DNA of 64,000 bases from Selaginella moellendorffii (taxonomy: Eukaryota; Streptophyta; Lycopodiopsida; Selaginellales; Selaginellaceae), in NCBI RefSeq assembly GCF_000143415.4, contig NW_003314261.1, forward strand, positions 124,001 to 188,000, read 5' to 3'. This document shows positions 22,821 to 34,144 of this stretch, piece by piece. The notes under the pieces were generated by a model. It was not told the origin of the DNA. It ran no database searches and saw only the letters and a program-made list of their open reading frames with translations. Numbering within the stretch: position 1 is the first letter of the stretch; each line of letters opens with the position of its first letter. Both the position numbers and the translations under genes were made by a program.

Positions 22821-24233
22821 GTCTCTCCAAGACTGGGCCATCCGTCCACAAATGGTCATCCCAGATCCACTCCTTAGCATCCTTAGGATGCTTACAGACA
22901 TGGGGAATAGCCTTCCCCAACATCCTTTCGTCAGTTCTTGCCAAGTCCCTTTTCCGTCCATGGCCACGTTCACCAACATTGCCACTAGATCAAGGCCATA
23001 GCCCGGCCACTAAGTCCCATTGTCCTCTGGGACTTCCTCACCATGTGACTGTATCTATAGTCACTACACTAGAGGACTGCTCCTCCTCCTTACCCTCATT
23101 TGGGACTTTGGGACAACATTTCGGAACACCATGGCCCTACATGAGCCCCGTGGGTACTCTCCCCACCTTCTACCTTTAGGTGCTCTAGCCATGGGCTTAG
23201 AGCGAAGTTTCGTTGAGCCACGCCAGGTATCCAAGTAGGTAGTGCCACCCACACTTTGGACTGGGAGCATCAGCCAGTCGATCTTCTGGGGGAACTAGAG
23301 CTAGCTCTTGAAAACTTCACCAAGCTACCCCGCTTGTCGGTCCGTATTCACTCTAGTCTTGGACTTCCTAGTGGTCAGTTCATCACCCAACATTGGGTCT
23401 GGCCTTCCTGGGCCAAACTGGCCTTTCCTGGCCAAACTGGCTCCATTGCAGTCCTCCCCCTTACTATACTTTTGGAGCTCACCAAAACCCCCAGGGTCTA
23501 GGAGACAAACACTTTGGGCTTTCACCCTCTCAGACTCGAACTCGGACTCGGACTCGGACTCGGACTCAGACTCGGACTCGGGCTCGGTCTCGGGCTCGGC
23601 CTTGGTCTCGGTCTCGGTCCTGGTCCTGGTCTTGGTCTCGGTCCCGGTCCTGGTCTCGGTCCCGGTCCTGGTCTCGGTCCCGGTCTCAGTCTCGGTCTCC
23701 GTCCCGGTCTCGGTCTTGACCTCAGACTCCATCTCGGGTCCTTCTCGGACTCCATCTCGGGTTCCATCTCAGGTCCATCTCAGACTCCATCTTGGACTCT
23801 GTCTCGGTCCATCTCGGACTCCATCTCGGTCCATCTCGGACTCCATCTCAGACTTTGTCTCGGTCCATCTCAGATTTCATCTCGGACTCCATCTCGGTCC
23901 ATCTCGGACTCCATTTCGGGTCCATCTTGGACTCCATCTCGGGTCCTTCTCGAACTCCATCTTGGACTCCATCTCAGGTCCATCTCGGACTCCATCTTGG
24001 ACACTTCCACGTGTCATGCGTTGGTCCTTTTGGGTCCCTTTTTGGAGCCTCACTTATTGCTTGCTTCATGCTCGTTCCTTGAGCACTTTGTTGGGAGTTC
24101 CACTCCCACTCTCGACCTTTCAAGTTGAAGCCTTTTAGTCCAAATGTGTTACGCTCGTTTGGCTTTTGCTTCGGCCACTACCACATGGCACCCTTTCGGC
24201 TCCACTTTGGGGCTTAGGGATTTGCGTCTCACA
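22821..24233 (-). mobile_element. L-family LTR, 3' LTR of a minus-strand element (truncated)
   Basis: It matches 12474-13947 closely; the distal ~300 bp are lost at the left. The array at 23533-24000 is shorter than in the solo LTR. To the right it joins L interior at a purine-rich GGTGGTGGAG (minus strand), the expected polypurine tract. This LTR is therefore the 3' LTR of a minus-strand copy. Confidence 0.8.
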
Positions 24234-26650
24234 ACTCCACCACCCATAAACGAAGTTCGATGTCCTCATCAAATGGTAAACCCTTTTATAAAGTAACACC
24301 CGCAAGTATTACCATTTCCATCCTTGGCACTCAGCCAATATTTGTCTATGGTTTGACCCCAAAGGCTCATTTTGCCTTGTCCATCCTCTAAGGGGCATAG
24401 TCTCTCTAACATAGAGACTTATTTGGCCACCTAGGGTGGTTTGCTCCCTTTTATTGGTTCAGTTCTCGTTAAACCCGTTAGAGACACCTTCTCTAACTCA
24501 GTTCCACTATTTATTCTTGAGTAGTCCCAACTTCTATTGACATGACCAATTCACCTTGGAACTTTTAATTTTGACTTCTCGAAGTCAATTTCTTTGGTGT
24601 CTTCGACACCTTTCACTGCACATATTATGCAATTTCACTTCCCCCCACTTGAGGGCGCCATCATCCTCCTTTCTATTTTATGCCACTTTTGGCACCAAGT
24701 TCTAGCCATCGTAAGTTGTGCTAGAGCTATCCACGGCCTTATCCTTTAGCTACTTCGCCACTCCCTCCCTTAGAGCTTTCACCTTTGCCAACTTGGAGCA
24801 TTTGGGAATCCATCCTTGGAAGCACACTTCCTTTCTCACAATCCATTAGCATCCAACACATTAGTGTTCCATGCCTAACTTTGCCATTTGGATTCCTTCT
24901 AATGAACTCCATGGCCCACACTTGGCCACTAGTTTTTTGCTTTTATCCATTGATTGTTGCATTGAACAACATAGAATCACTACCTCCATTCTCGAGGTAT
25001 CCTTTTGGTTCCAATGCAAAGGCTCTACTTTGCTAAGTCCGGCAGGTGCTCACCCCTAGTAGGTCTCTTTAGCAATTTCTGCTATGGGCTTCGTCCACGG
25101 CCCAACTTTGCAACCTTCCCATGGGTCTCTCCCCGAGACTACTTTTTTGGACTTACTATACCATCGTATTGGCACAACTGATTTCCCTTTAGGTGTCCTT
25201 CCCACTTGGTCACCTCGACCAAGCCACACCATTATCAATAGTTCAAATCAACACTTTAAACTGGGAATCATATTTCTTAATCCAAACAAAGACCTTGTCT
25301 TTGTTTAGCCACAAGATCACCTAGTGATCTCATCTTGACCCCTTAACAGGTCTACTAATAGGAACTAAATCTTCCAGACCCTTTTAAACTGTTAACTATG
25401 ACCCTAGGGGCATCCCCCACACTTGGTGGTGTGCCCAAGCTAGCCCTTCTGGCCAAGGATCCATAGCAATTGAGACTGGGTGTCCCCATCTCATTCACCA
25501 CGTCTTTGGTGCCCTTTGCACCAAAGTGTTCAAGTTAAATATGCCAAGCTTTCACTCTAAGCAATTTAACCGTGCATCACGACTCCGAGGCATCCCTCAT
25601 TTGGCAGTGTGCCCAAATCAGTCTCCTCACTAAGAGTCCATGACCACCGAAATATGAGTGTTCTCATATTCCAAACCATCACCACGCCCTAGTGATTTGG
25701 GACTCAAACCCAAGCACTAGAGGGTTGGGACTTGAACCCAACCTCTGTATATGCATTTACGGATGGCATCACCCTAGATGCTTGGCGTAACTCCCCACGC
25801 CAGTGCACCAACTTATACTTAAAGCGCACCATAGATCACAACTTAGGAACTTAGTTCCCCTGCATTGCCAAGTCCTCTCACTTGACAAGTCTGTGATCAT
25901 GCATGGACTCCTTTATGCTCGGCCCCATGGGCCACCCCTTTTGAAGTTAGCACCTTCAACTAGGGGATTTGTCCCCCTGACTTGCCAATCTCACTTAGCA
26001 AGTCATCCAGCTACCATAACATGGTTCATGCATAAGCGTGAAAGTCCTTAACCATCGACTTTCATTCAAAGCCCTCTCTTTGAACACTCGGGAACTATTT
26101 CCCCAACCTTGATAGCCTCGACTCATGGCCAGCTTCAAGACCACGCTTTTGCTGTGCCACTCTGATTTTGCACGCTCTAGGAACCATTTACACTTGGCCT
26201 TTCTAGGTACTAAGCTACCTAGAATCGTCTTTGGGAACTTTGAAGGAACTCTGTCCTTTAGCTTGCTAAGGCCTCCTTTTTTGCAAGCTTTTTAGTTGCC
26301 ATATAGTTTAAATGGACAATTCCATATTTTAGACTTTCCATGGCATCATGGTTGCTAGCAACAACACCCTTGAGCCCCCACTTGATTCTCCACTCTCAAC
26401 TGGCATAACCACCCTTGGTTATGCTCTTCAATTCCTATAGTTTGGTTCTATCCCTTTATTATTTGCTTTTGGCTTCACACATTTTCTTTGGTCATTCTCC
26501 TCCAGACTAGGAGGATAGCTTTGCACTTTCTATAATGCCTTAGTAAGTATTCTTAGGGATGAACCGACCTGATAGTCTAGGGAGTGGTTCCTTAATCCAG
26601 GTATGCTCACCTTATAATCCCACACACCGGGATTAACGTTGTTGCTTATG
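24234..26650 (-). mobile_element. L-element interior (3' part), no coding capacity seen
   Basis: It is the reverse complement of much of 61.6-64.0 kb, for example 25803-26051 against 62808-63056. Frames are short and not conserved in reading frame between the two copies. With 1.7-kb LTRs and a non-coding interior it resembles a LARD (large retrotransposon derivative). Confidence 0.65.
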
Positions 26651-26928
26651 GGCCCTTACATGCGGGGCTGGGTAGTTTTTGAGCTGAGCTCAAGTCAATG
26701 AAAGTCAATGAAAGTCAAAGGAAGTCAATACAATCCCCTAACTAGCAAAAGTTTAATGGCACTACCTTAGTTTGTCCCGAACCAAGAATTTTTAACATAA
26801 AATCTAGGTGTTTAAGGTATTCCATAAGCTCATGTAGATTATTGGTTCGACATGAACTAATCTTTTAGTCTACAAAAAAAGAAAATAATATATTAAACAA
26901 TATAATTTATATTAAAATCAGAATATAT
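26651..26928. other. Spacer with short AAAGTCAATG repeats
   Basis: AGTCAATGAA-type units repeat three or four times at 26693-26735, then AT-rich DNA. No gene is seen. It is the 3' flank of gene B. Confidence 0.5.
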
Positions 26929-29900
26929 TCAATCTTCTTCTGCTTCCATATCCAGAAAAGTAGAAATGGGTATAGTGGAATGCTCCTTCACTATAGGCTC
27001 GTGTTGTATGTAATGTTGTGCCATACGTTCAGCATAAATAGGTAAGTGGAATTGACTTCGGTCCATATGATCATCCATATCATCAAGATCAAGTGTGTGG
27101 ACTGAAACACTGTGTGTAATAAGTGTAGACCTAATAAAATAGAAACATTTGAGAATAAATATTATAGATTATTTCAAGCACTAACATCACCTGTCGCAAA
27201 ATCTCATAAGAATGTCCTCAAAGGCACCCTCCTTCTCAAGTGCAAAAACTGCTCGGCCTGTCTCTTTTGCTGCCTGCACCATTGATCCAAATCCTGCTGT
27301 AGCATCAAGCACAATCCCCCTTCGCGGACAGAATAACTCCAACAAGATTTGCATGGCTGTGACCGAACGATATCGATAACCAGGGAACGCTGGGTGAAGA
27401 ACATCCGAGTCAATCACATTTGGGATGATGTCTGTAGAGCTGTCATATCCTGGTAAAGCAAGAGCAGCACGCTCGTCAGCTCGTGTGGCATTACGCCGGT
27501 TCCCAATGTGGCATAGAGCATGGTAGTTCCAGGAATAAATCTGGAAAAAAAAATAGAATAGAGTTAATTTATAAATAAAGAAGTCACACACCTTTCGCGT
27601 CTGCCTGCTAGTGCCTTTTGTGTCCACTGCCATACTCGAAAGAAGGCAGCCAGATGAAAACTCAACAAATCCATCATTGTTGTCAGCCAAGTGTGCGAGA
27701 AGGCCTTCCCACATTAGAGAGCGAGGAAGGATCATGACAACCACACCCTCGTATGTCATGAAGCTGCTCGCAACCTTTAAGGCTTGGGAAATGTGTTGGG
27801 CCTGCAACACATTCCATGACGGAGTATCCCCCTGCGGTGGTGGCATCCCATCGAGAAGATCGAAAAAGATGAAATCGATCTTCCTATAAGGTGTGAGCTG
27901 ACCCAAACCATGGATCCACCAATCAAGCTTGTAGAGCTCCCGACTAGTAGCATCTAAAAGCTGTGTGTAATCCCCAATGAGAACAGCAACTTCCCCAACA
28001 CTGGCCGTTGGGGATAGAGGGCGAACCTGAAAATCAACTATTAGAACTTGAAGATAAAATTCATGCTTACTAACCTGTTTATGCATCGCTGCAGAGGAGA
28101 GCTCTTCTAGGTCGTCATTTGTAGCCATAGGGAGGGATGGGAAGAATGTCTTAGTCCGCCGAAAAGACTGATGGCTGCTCTCTGCAACATCTATAAAAAT
28201 AAAAGTGAAGTCAAGAATGAATAAAAGAATGTTCCAAATCAAAGTCCTTACTCTCATGAAAGGCTTCATGACAGCCCCTTCGGGGGTTGCAAGGAGCAGG
28301 TGCTGGAATTTCTTGTGCTGGAATTTCCTGTACAGTTTCCTCTGGTTCAACGGTATTTGAATTTGGCATCTCCTGAATGGTTTCCTGAGTGCTGACTCCT
28401 ACGTTTAGTTGTTGAACTTCAACAACGTTGTTATCACAGTCAGAAAGAGCCTCTAGAAAATAAGAATATAACTCAATGTTAATATTTCCTAGCTAAGTGC
28501 TGAGTTTCAAGTGAACCTGGATGACATTCAAGGTAGAGATCTAGCTCAAAGTCCGATGTTGGCATCTGCTCCACGAGTTCAAGGTACCACGGGCATAGCT
28601 CCCTCTCATATGTACAAGGACAGTAGAACTCTGGCTCATACATCCCAAGCTTCTTGCCTCTAGTTAGGAGCTTCTGCAAAACACCGGTTGTGTATACCGG
28701 TGCGCCGGGGCAATATTTTAAATATCTACAAAGTAAAACAAAAATATAAATACCAATATATAAATGAGAATTGAAAAAATACCTGTAAACCATGCGCCTC
28801 GCAAGAAATGGTTGTCCTGGTTGGTTCTTGAACTCAGCCGAACTCGTCCCACCACGTGGAAGCCAACCATTCCCTAGCTCCGCAAGACAAGCACGAATAT
28901 ATTCTTCGAGAGTGATACCTGTGCGGGTGCTGGAAAGAAACTTCTCATCCCAGACTTGTAGCATCTCCTCACCAGCGGCAATACTCTGAGAAATGTACGC
29001 CTTCTCCTTCATCACCTTCTCCATCCTTATATCTCGCAGCGTTTTTCGTTGTTTCGCAGCCAAGTGTTGAGAAGTTCCAAGTAAACACTTTGTTCAACAA
29101 AGGACATTTTACTCTTCGAGATGTTGTAAATGAGTTCCTCCGGTGCCTTACCAGTTCCTACACACACAAGGAGCTATGAAATGTTTCACAAATTTTATAA
29201 GAACTTACGAACGCGAGAACAAATCTCGGCAATGCTATCAAGCCATTCCTGCCCGCGTCGTATGTCTGCAATCGAGAGCAAATTTTTCACCTTTGTTCTC
29301 TTCGTATTCAAATTCGCTGCTCAATCGCATGCCACTCCATCTCCTTTTGTTGCTCGTCTCCTTGGGCATTTTTAAAGAATGACGCTCTTTCTCCTTTGAT
29401 TATGGGCTGCAAGAAACATTATGTAAGTCGATACATACTTCAATACTAATTTACCTTCGCCCAGACAGCAACTAGAAAGTCAAGTGGCAGTTGGTACCAA
29501 GTCTGCAATTCTTGGCCTTTCCTAGCTGCTAGCTTCACTCGAATTGCTTCAAATACCTCACGATTGTACAACGTTTGGACCTCCTCTAGCGAGAGCATGC
29601 CAATAAATCGAAGGTGCTCAATGTCATGTACCAATGTATGAGCTTGAAACGCAAATTGGTTTAGCCTGCAAAAACACGATATTAGCTAAGTTTACAAAAA
29701 ATAAATTCTTACATGTTGATCTTATGGCATGCCATGTTGAGCTTCACAGTGTGCTCCCGAGTCATTGGTTCGACAAGTGTGACTGGAACACTAATGTGTC
29801 ATTCTTCGTCATCTTAGAACTTCTCTTGAATGCACTTCCAAAATGCCAGCCACCTATGGTTTCTATCGATCACCCAAAAGAGCTTTCCAATGAACCCTGC

Positions 29901-30390
29901 TATCTCCACATGTTATCCTAAGAATCCATCAAACTCACGAGACTTTCGCAACCATATAGGATCCCATTTTTCCTCAAGTTCAGTAGTCACTGACTCTGTC
30001 CGGCCAGTTCCAGGGAAAGTTGGTGAAACGATGAAGGTACCAGCTGTGCTCCCAAACCCGACCTCGGCAAAAGAGCTGTAGATAGCCATGTTGAGGTCGT
30101 AAGCGTAGCGCGCCCAATGGCTTTGAACCAATCGGCACAAAGGAACTAGAAATCGATGAGGGCCATTCCACGCCATTTCCTGTAACACTTTACTGACTGT
30201 CCATTCTTGAGCTTGGATAATCGTGTCCCGAACACGATCATTCAAGATAGTGTCAAAATCATGCATGCATAATCCCTCACCACCACTAGCTCCCCTTGCA
30301 CCACCAGCCTGAGGAGCAGTAGGAGCAGCTACCATGCCCCCAGTAGCCTCTGTAGTAGATCCACTTACAACGCTACCAATAATGTCCTCA
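26929..30390 (-). pseudogene. Gene B, main part: ParB-like plus beta-class DNA methyltransferase-like
   Basis: Minus-strand gene with short introns. After the insertion site the protein runs EDIIGSVVSG..., then a ParB-like region with WVIDRNHRWLAF at about 29865 (normal Gly replaced by Arg; two in-frame stops follow at KF-stop-DDEE-stop-HISVPV). Helical segments follow (29634-29446, 29063-28480). The methyltransferase part has a motif IV-like IDFIFFDLLDGMPPP near 27870, VVVMILPRSL near 27735, and motif I VLDATAGFGSMVQAAKETGR at 27308-27250. A last exon at 27132-26929 ends ...FLDMEAEED. Order IV then I marks a beta-class, permuted amino-methyltransferase of bacterial type. Introns are consistent with splicing, e.g. 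about 27133-27189. The first exon lies at 42727-43059 beyond the giant element. Nonsense codons plus the insertion make it a pseudogene. Confidence 0.65.
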
Positions 30391-30413
30391 AAGCTCTATT
30401 TCGTTAAAGTGGG
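30391..30413 (+). repeat. Left terminal inverted repeat of giant element
   Basis: 23 bp identical to the reverse complement of 42704-42726. A second motif, AAAATGGGACT, follows ~15 bp inside (30435 onward) and is kept at the right end of the MITEs. Confidence 0.9.
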
Positions 30414-30935
30414 ATTTATTCAGTAAAATGGGACTATGTACAAATTTTCAAGTATTTGAAAATGACGTGAAATTATATGTTTTTTGTCCAGGGGCTAGAC
30501 ATATCTGGGGCATGGTGACTAGCGCGGTGACTTTGTGTCCAGACTGAGTCCATCTGGTTGTATAATAAATCTCATTGTCAAGGTGAACAAGCCGAATCTG
30601 AAGCTAAAGAAGAGCGATGGCATGCGCGCACACACTATTTGTTTGTTCATTGAGCGTGTGGTGAGCTTTCCAAGATGAACGTCATTCCTATTAGCCAGAC
30701 ATATAACTTAATGGTGAGAACATTTAGATATTATTCAATGTTATCTTTTTCTAACGAATCTAATTGTGAAGGTGTAGCAAGAGGCATTGCTAGTCTGGAG
30801 AAGTCATTTAACTCATTTGACCCTTAGTGTATTTTCATGAAACTAAATAACATTCATATTATTAAGGAATTTCTCTAGTACCTTTTTTTTACGACATAGA
30901 GGCTTGCATTTCTTTCAAAGGTGATTTAGTAAAAG

Positions 30936-31007
30936 GCCTGAGGGCACATGCCATTCTATTTCTCAGACCGGTATTAAAATATACTAGTGCAAAGGGCCAC
31001 ATGCCAT
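30936..31007. repeat. Palindrome copies at the transposase 3' end
   Basis: Partial copies at 30936-30954 and 30992-31007. The second overlaps the transposase stop codon (minus strand TGATGGCATGTGGCCC), so the palindrome may act in the transcript 3' end. Confidence 0.7.
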
Positions 31008-34000
31008 CACGCCTCCTCTAATTCAGATTCGGATTGTTCACCTTGAAATAAAATACATTAGAAACTTAGTAAAGGAATATTAAATCTCACCTTGAACCCG
31101 GGTTATGAATGCTCTTGCTGCATCTCTTGCATGGTCTGGCAAGGTGATGGTGGCACTCTGCTTCCGCATCCAACCATGCACAACATTATCCACCGATATG
31201 CTCATGCTGGGATCCCTTGGATTCAGCACCCATCTCTTTTCTAGGCAATCCTTCGTATATCCGGAACTTGGCTTGAACCACTCCACAGTTACATTGAAGG
31301 AGTTAGTTTCCACGTCCTCCTCTGCATCAGTGATGCAGCGCCCCACCCATATCATTTGTTTTTTATTACTGGGTCTGACAAGCACGACCATTCCTTTGCA
31401 GACTTGTACTGGATTGAATGCTGAATCCGGCTTCTTGTTCCTCGGCCCACAATAGTGATCCTCAACATCGTTATCTGTCACTGCATTTCCAGAGGACATT
31501 GTTCCGCTACTATCTGGTGCTCTGGGTTCTGGCCAAAAGGACTCTTCCAATTCTTCATATACAACCGGCCCATTTTGGATAGCAGATATAATCTTCTCCC
31601 AGTATTTGAGCAAAGGCTTGCACCTCTTAAAATAGGATTCTCCACCAAACACAACCCCCTCTTCCAGAAGGCAATATGCTGTCTAATCCCGGCCACTATA
31701 CTTTCCTGGTCTTTGAGTCCATCCGGGTGCATCGGCCGTGGGGAACCCTGAGGAATCATAGGTTCCCCAGTTATGGGATCTCTCTTGAAGAGTTCAATGC
31801 CATCCACTGGCAGCCACACTGTGTCCCATTCTCTCATCTTGTACCTCATCACTGGAGCACCGTCACGCATGCTGAAATGAAACTGAAGAGGCTTGGAGTG
31901 GCCAATCAGCGTTTCGGATCCGTCCCTGATGTAGCCTCTTACAAACCCCTTAAAGTCTGGAACCTCTGTCACAAGTGCAGCTTCAACAGTGCCTTTGATG
32001 CAATTTTGGAATTCATCGTAGAGTTGTGGGAGGGTGAGGACATTGGATCGCCGGAGGGACTCTGCCAAGTGACTGAACATGGCATCGACGTCTTCATGAG
32101 TGTGCCCAACCATGAGAAAGCCAAGTGTAACCGTTTCAAATATGCCTTTGGCAACAAGCATCGCCAAGTACGCGAAGACGTACATGTTTTTGTTCTCACT
32201 GCCAGCATTGTCTGTTTGGAGCAGAAGATGGGGTGGAAGGCCACATCGGCCGCAAGAACTTCCTTGAGATTCTGCTTCGTTTGGATGAGGCTGTGCATTC
32301 ACCGGGCGACCAGCCTCGTCGGAATGGCATGAGGCCTCACGTGATAACCCTACAATCTGACGGCCAACATATTCACTGGGATGGCATGGGGCCCCACGCG
32401 ATACTGCAAGCCTTTGCTCCTCCTCCAGCTGAACCCTGTATGGGGTTCGATCGACAAGGGCCTTATGCAAGGGTTGGCCGTTCAGCTCAATCTGCGCACT
32501 TTGCAGAGACCTTAAGTGTTTTGCTAGGGACGCAATCATCATGTTTGCACTCCCGCCACCCCATAGAGGTACAAAGAAGTTCCCATAGTTCTGGGCACCA
32601 TGCCCATGAGCGATTATGCCAAACAGAGACACAGGCAGCTGCATGGATGAAGAGATTGCCTTGGGGGCAGGATTGAGTCGAGGTAAGCACGTCTTTTTCT
32701 GGTCCATTTTGTCGTGGATGATGCAGAGGTAAGAGTCAGGTCTTTCCATGGAGAGAATCCTGTTATGATAATATGCAGTCCTGCAGCTTCTCTGCTCGAT
32801 GTTGTGGTCGAGCCGCCTTCTAACCAACGTCTCTCGCTCTTGAGCGCTGCAAGAATTCTTCGACAAAGCCATTTTGATAGCAGTGCACTCGTCACACTTT
32901 GAAAAGCTGGAGTACTTTCCTATACTCACATCCCTGAACCTGTTGCTCCACAATCTACTAAATCTAGATTGGCTCAGCTTCCTGTAGCCATTACTCTGGA
33001 GTTCCCGATTCACATCTTCCAATATGGCCCCCTTGGTATACATGGAAGGGAGAACTCGTTGGGTGTCTCGTGTTCCATCTTCCAAGAGGCGGGTTTTATG
33101 TGGTTGCTGCTCGCTACATGTCTCGACAAACCTCTTGAAGATTGCCTCTCCATATACAACATGACCCCTGGTTTTGTGCGTACCGTCGTTCCCATGGACT
33201 GCCTGTTGAACCCTTTGTTCCTCGAACTCAGTTTTGATTCTGTAGAATGTGGTTCGAGGGACTCCATAAATGATTCTCCATGCCTTCATGCAGACCAAAC
33301 CCCTCTGGAAGACCATGCCCCCCACCTGATGTTCTGAAGTATCAACAGATGACCGTAATGCCTCATACACAAAATTGCGAGCTGCCTTCCAGGACAATGT
33401 CTTGTATCTTGCTCTCTCCTCTTCAATAGCATCCCAATCAGCATGTTGACAGCACCTCCTCTTGCAACAAGCAACTGTCGAGACCATTCGAACCTCCATC
33501 GCCATTTTCTGCCTTTTCGGTTCGTTGCTCAGATCCCTTTGGCTGCGCTGTAGGAAGGTGTACTTTCTTTTCCCATGAAGAGATGTTCTGTCATCAGTTG
33601 TAGTGGTGTTTGATTGTGAATCCTTCACATTCTCAAACACTAAATGCCTCAATTTCCACCGCACAATGCTTCCAATAGTCAGACTGTTTTCTTCTGTGTC
33701 AACAACCTCTAAAATTGCAACTCCAATATCATCCCAGCCCAATTCTTGATTAGCAACCGCATCTCTTGGATCGACAACTGTGGCTAAGCCCTCAGCTACC
33801 ACCTCCCCCTCGGGGTTGTTTAGAAACACCTTTGCCTGAATCCATGTAGCACGGTTCTTAAGATCCACGGAGGGAACATGCATCGCACTTGCGCTGTCCC
33901 CAACATCTGCTTTCTTCTGCAGATTTTTCAAGGCAACAACAACATTTACCCTGACGACCATCTCTCCTCGTTCAATAGCGACCACATTCCCATCGAAGAC

Positions 34001-34144
34001 AGTCTCTACTGATACAGCAGCATTGCCTTCCCCAAGCCTTTGACAGTGTATAACAAAGTTCCGATCCATAGACACAAGGGTCCCTTTTGCAACTCTCTTC
34101 CCACCATTCAAAATGTAAACTTTTTCCCCAACCCTGAAGGCCAT
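31007..34144 (-). CDS. Putative DDE-type transposase (DUF7869-like), one frameshift
   Basis: ATG at 34144, two bases after a likely 3' splice site, so a 5' UTR intron is probable. One long frame runs to about 31665, where a G run seems to lack one base. The next frame continues to 31091, then a 49-nt intron (31042-31090) and a last exon ending TGA at 31007. With one base added the length is 1030 codons including stop. Visible parts: an N-terminal GTLVSMDRN...LGEG segment like those of plant transposon proteins; Cys-rich CCKRRCCQH (~225); KCDEC (~416); then IIHDKMDQKK (~478), LLLQTDNAGSENKN (~642) and GHTHEDVDAMF (~680), which match the conserved blocks of DUF7869-type proteins and supply Asp/Asp/Glu-Asp candidates for an RNase H-fold active site. 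The C-terminal tail has VEWFKPSSGY. It probably moves this element and the MITEs. Two family palindromes are inserted in frame at codons ~580-608. Confidence 0.75.
32324..32402. repeat. Two palindrome copies inside transposase coding sequence
   Basis: Copies at 32324-32345 and 32381-32402. They are translated as a Cys-His-rich insert in the transposase between its first and second putative catalytic Asp blocks. The frame is kept. Confidence 0.8.

Noticed and set aside
31105-33337. Plus-strand frames opposite the transposase gene
   Set aside because: They are shadows of the long minus-strand coding frame, which has recognisable family motifs.
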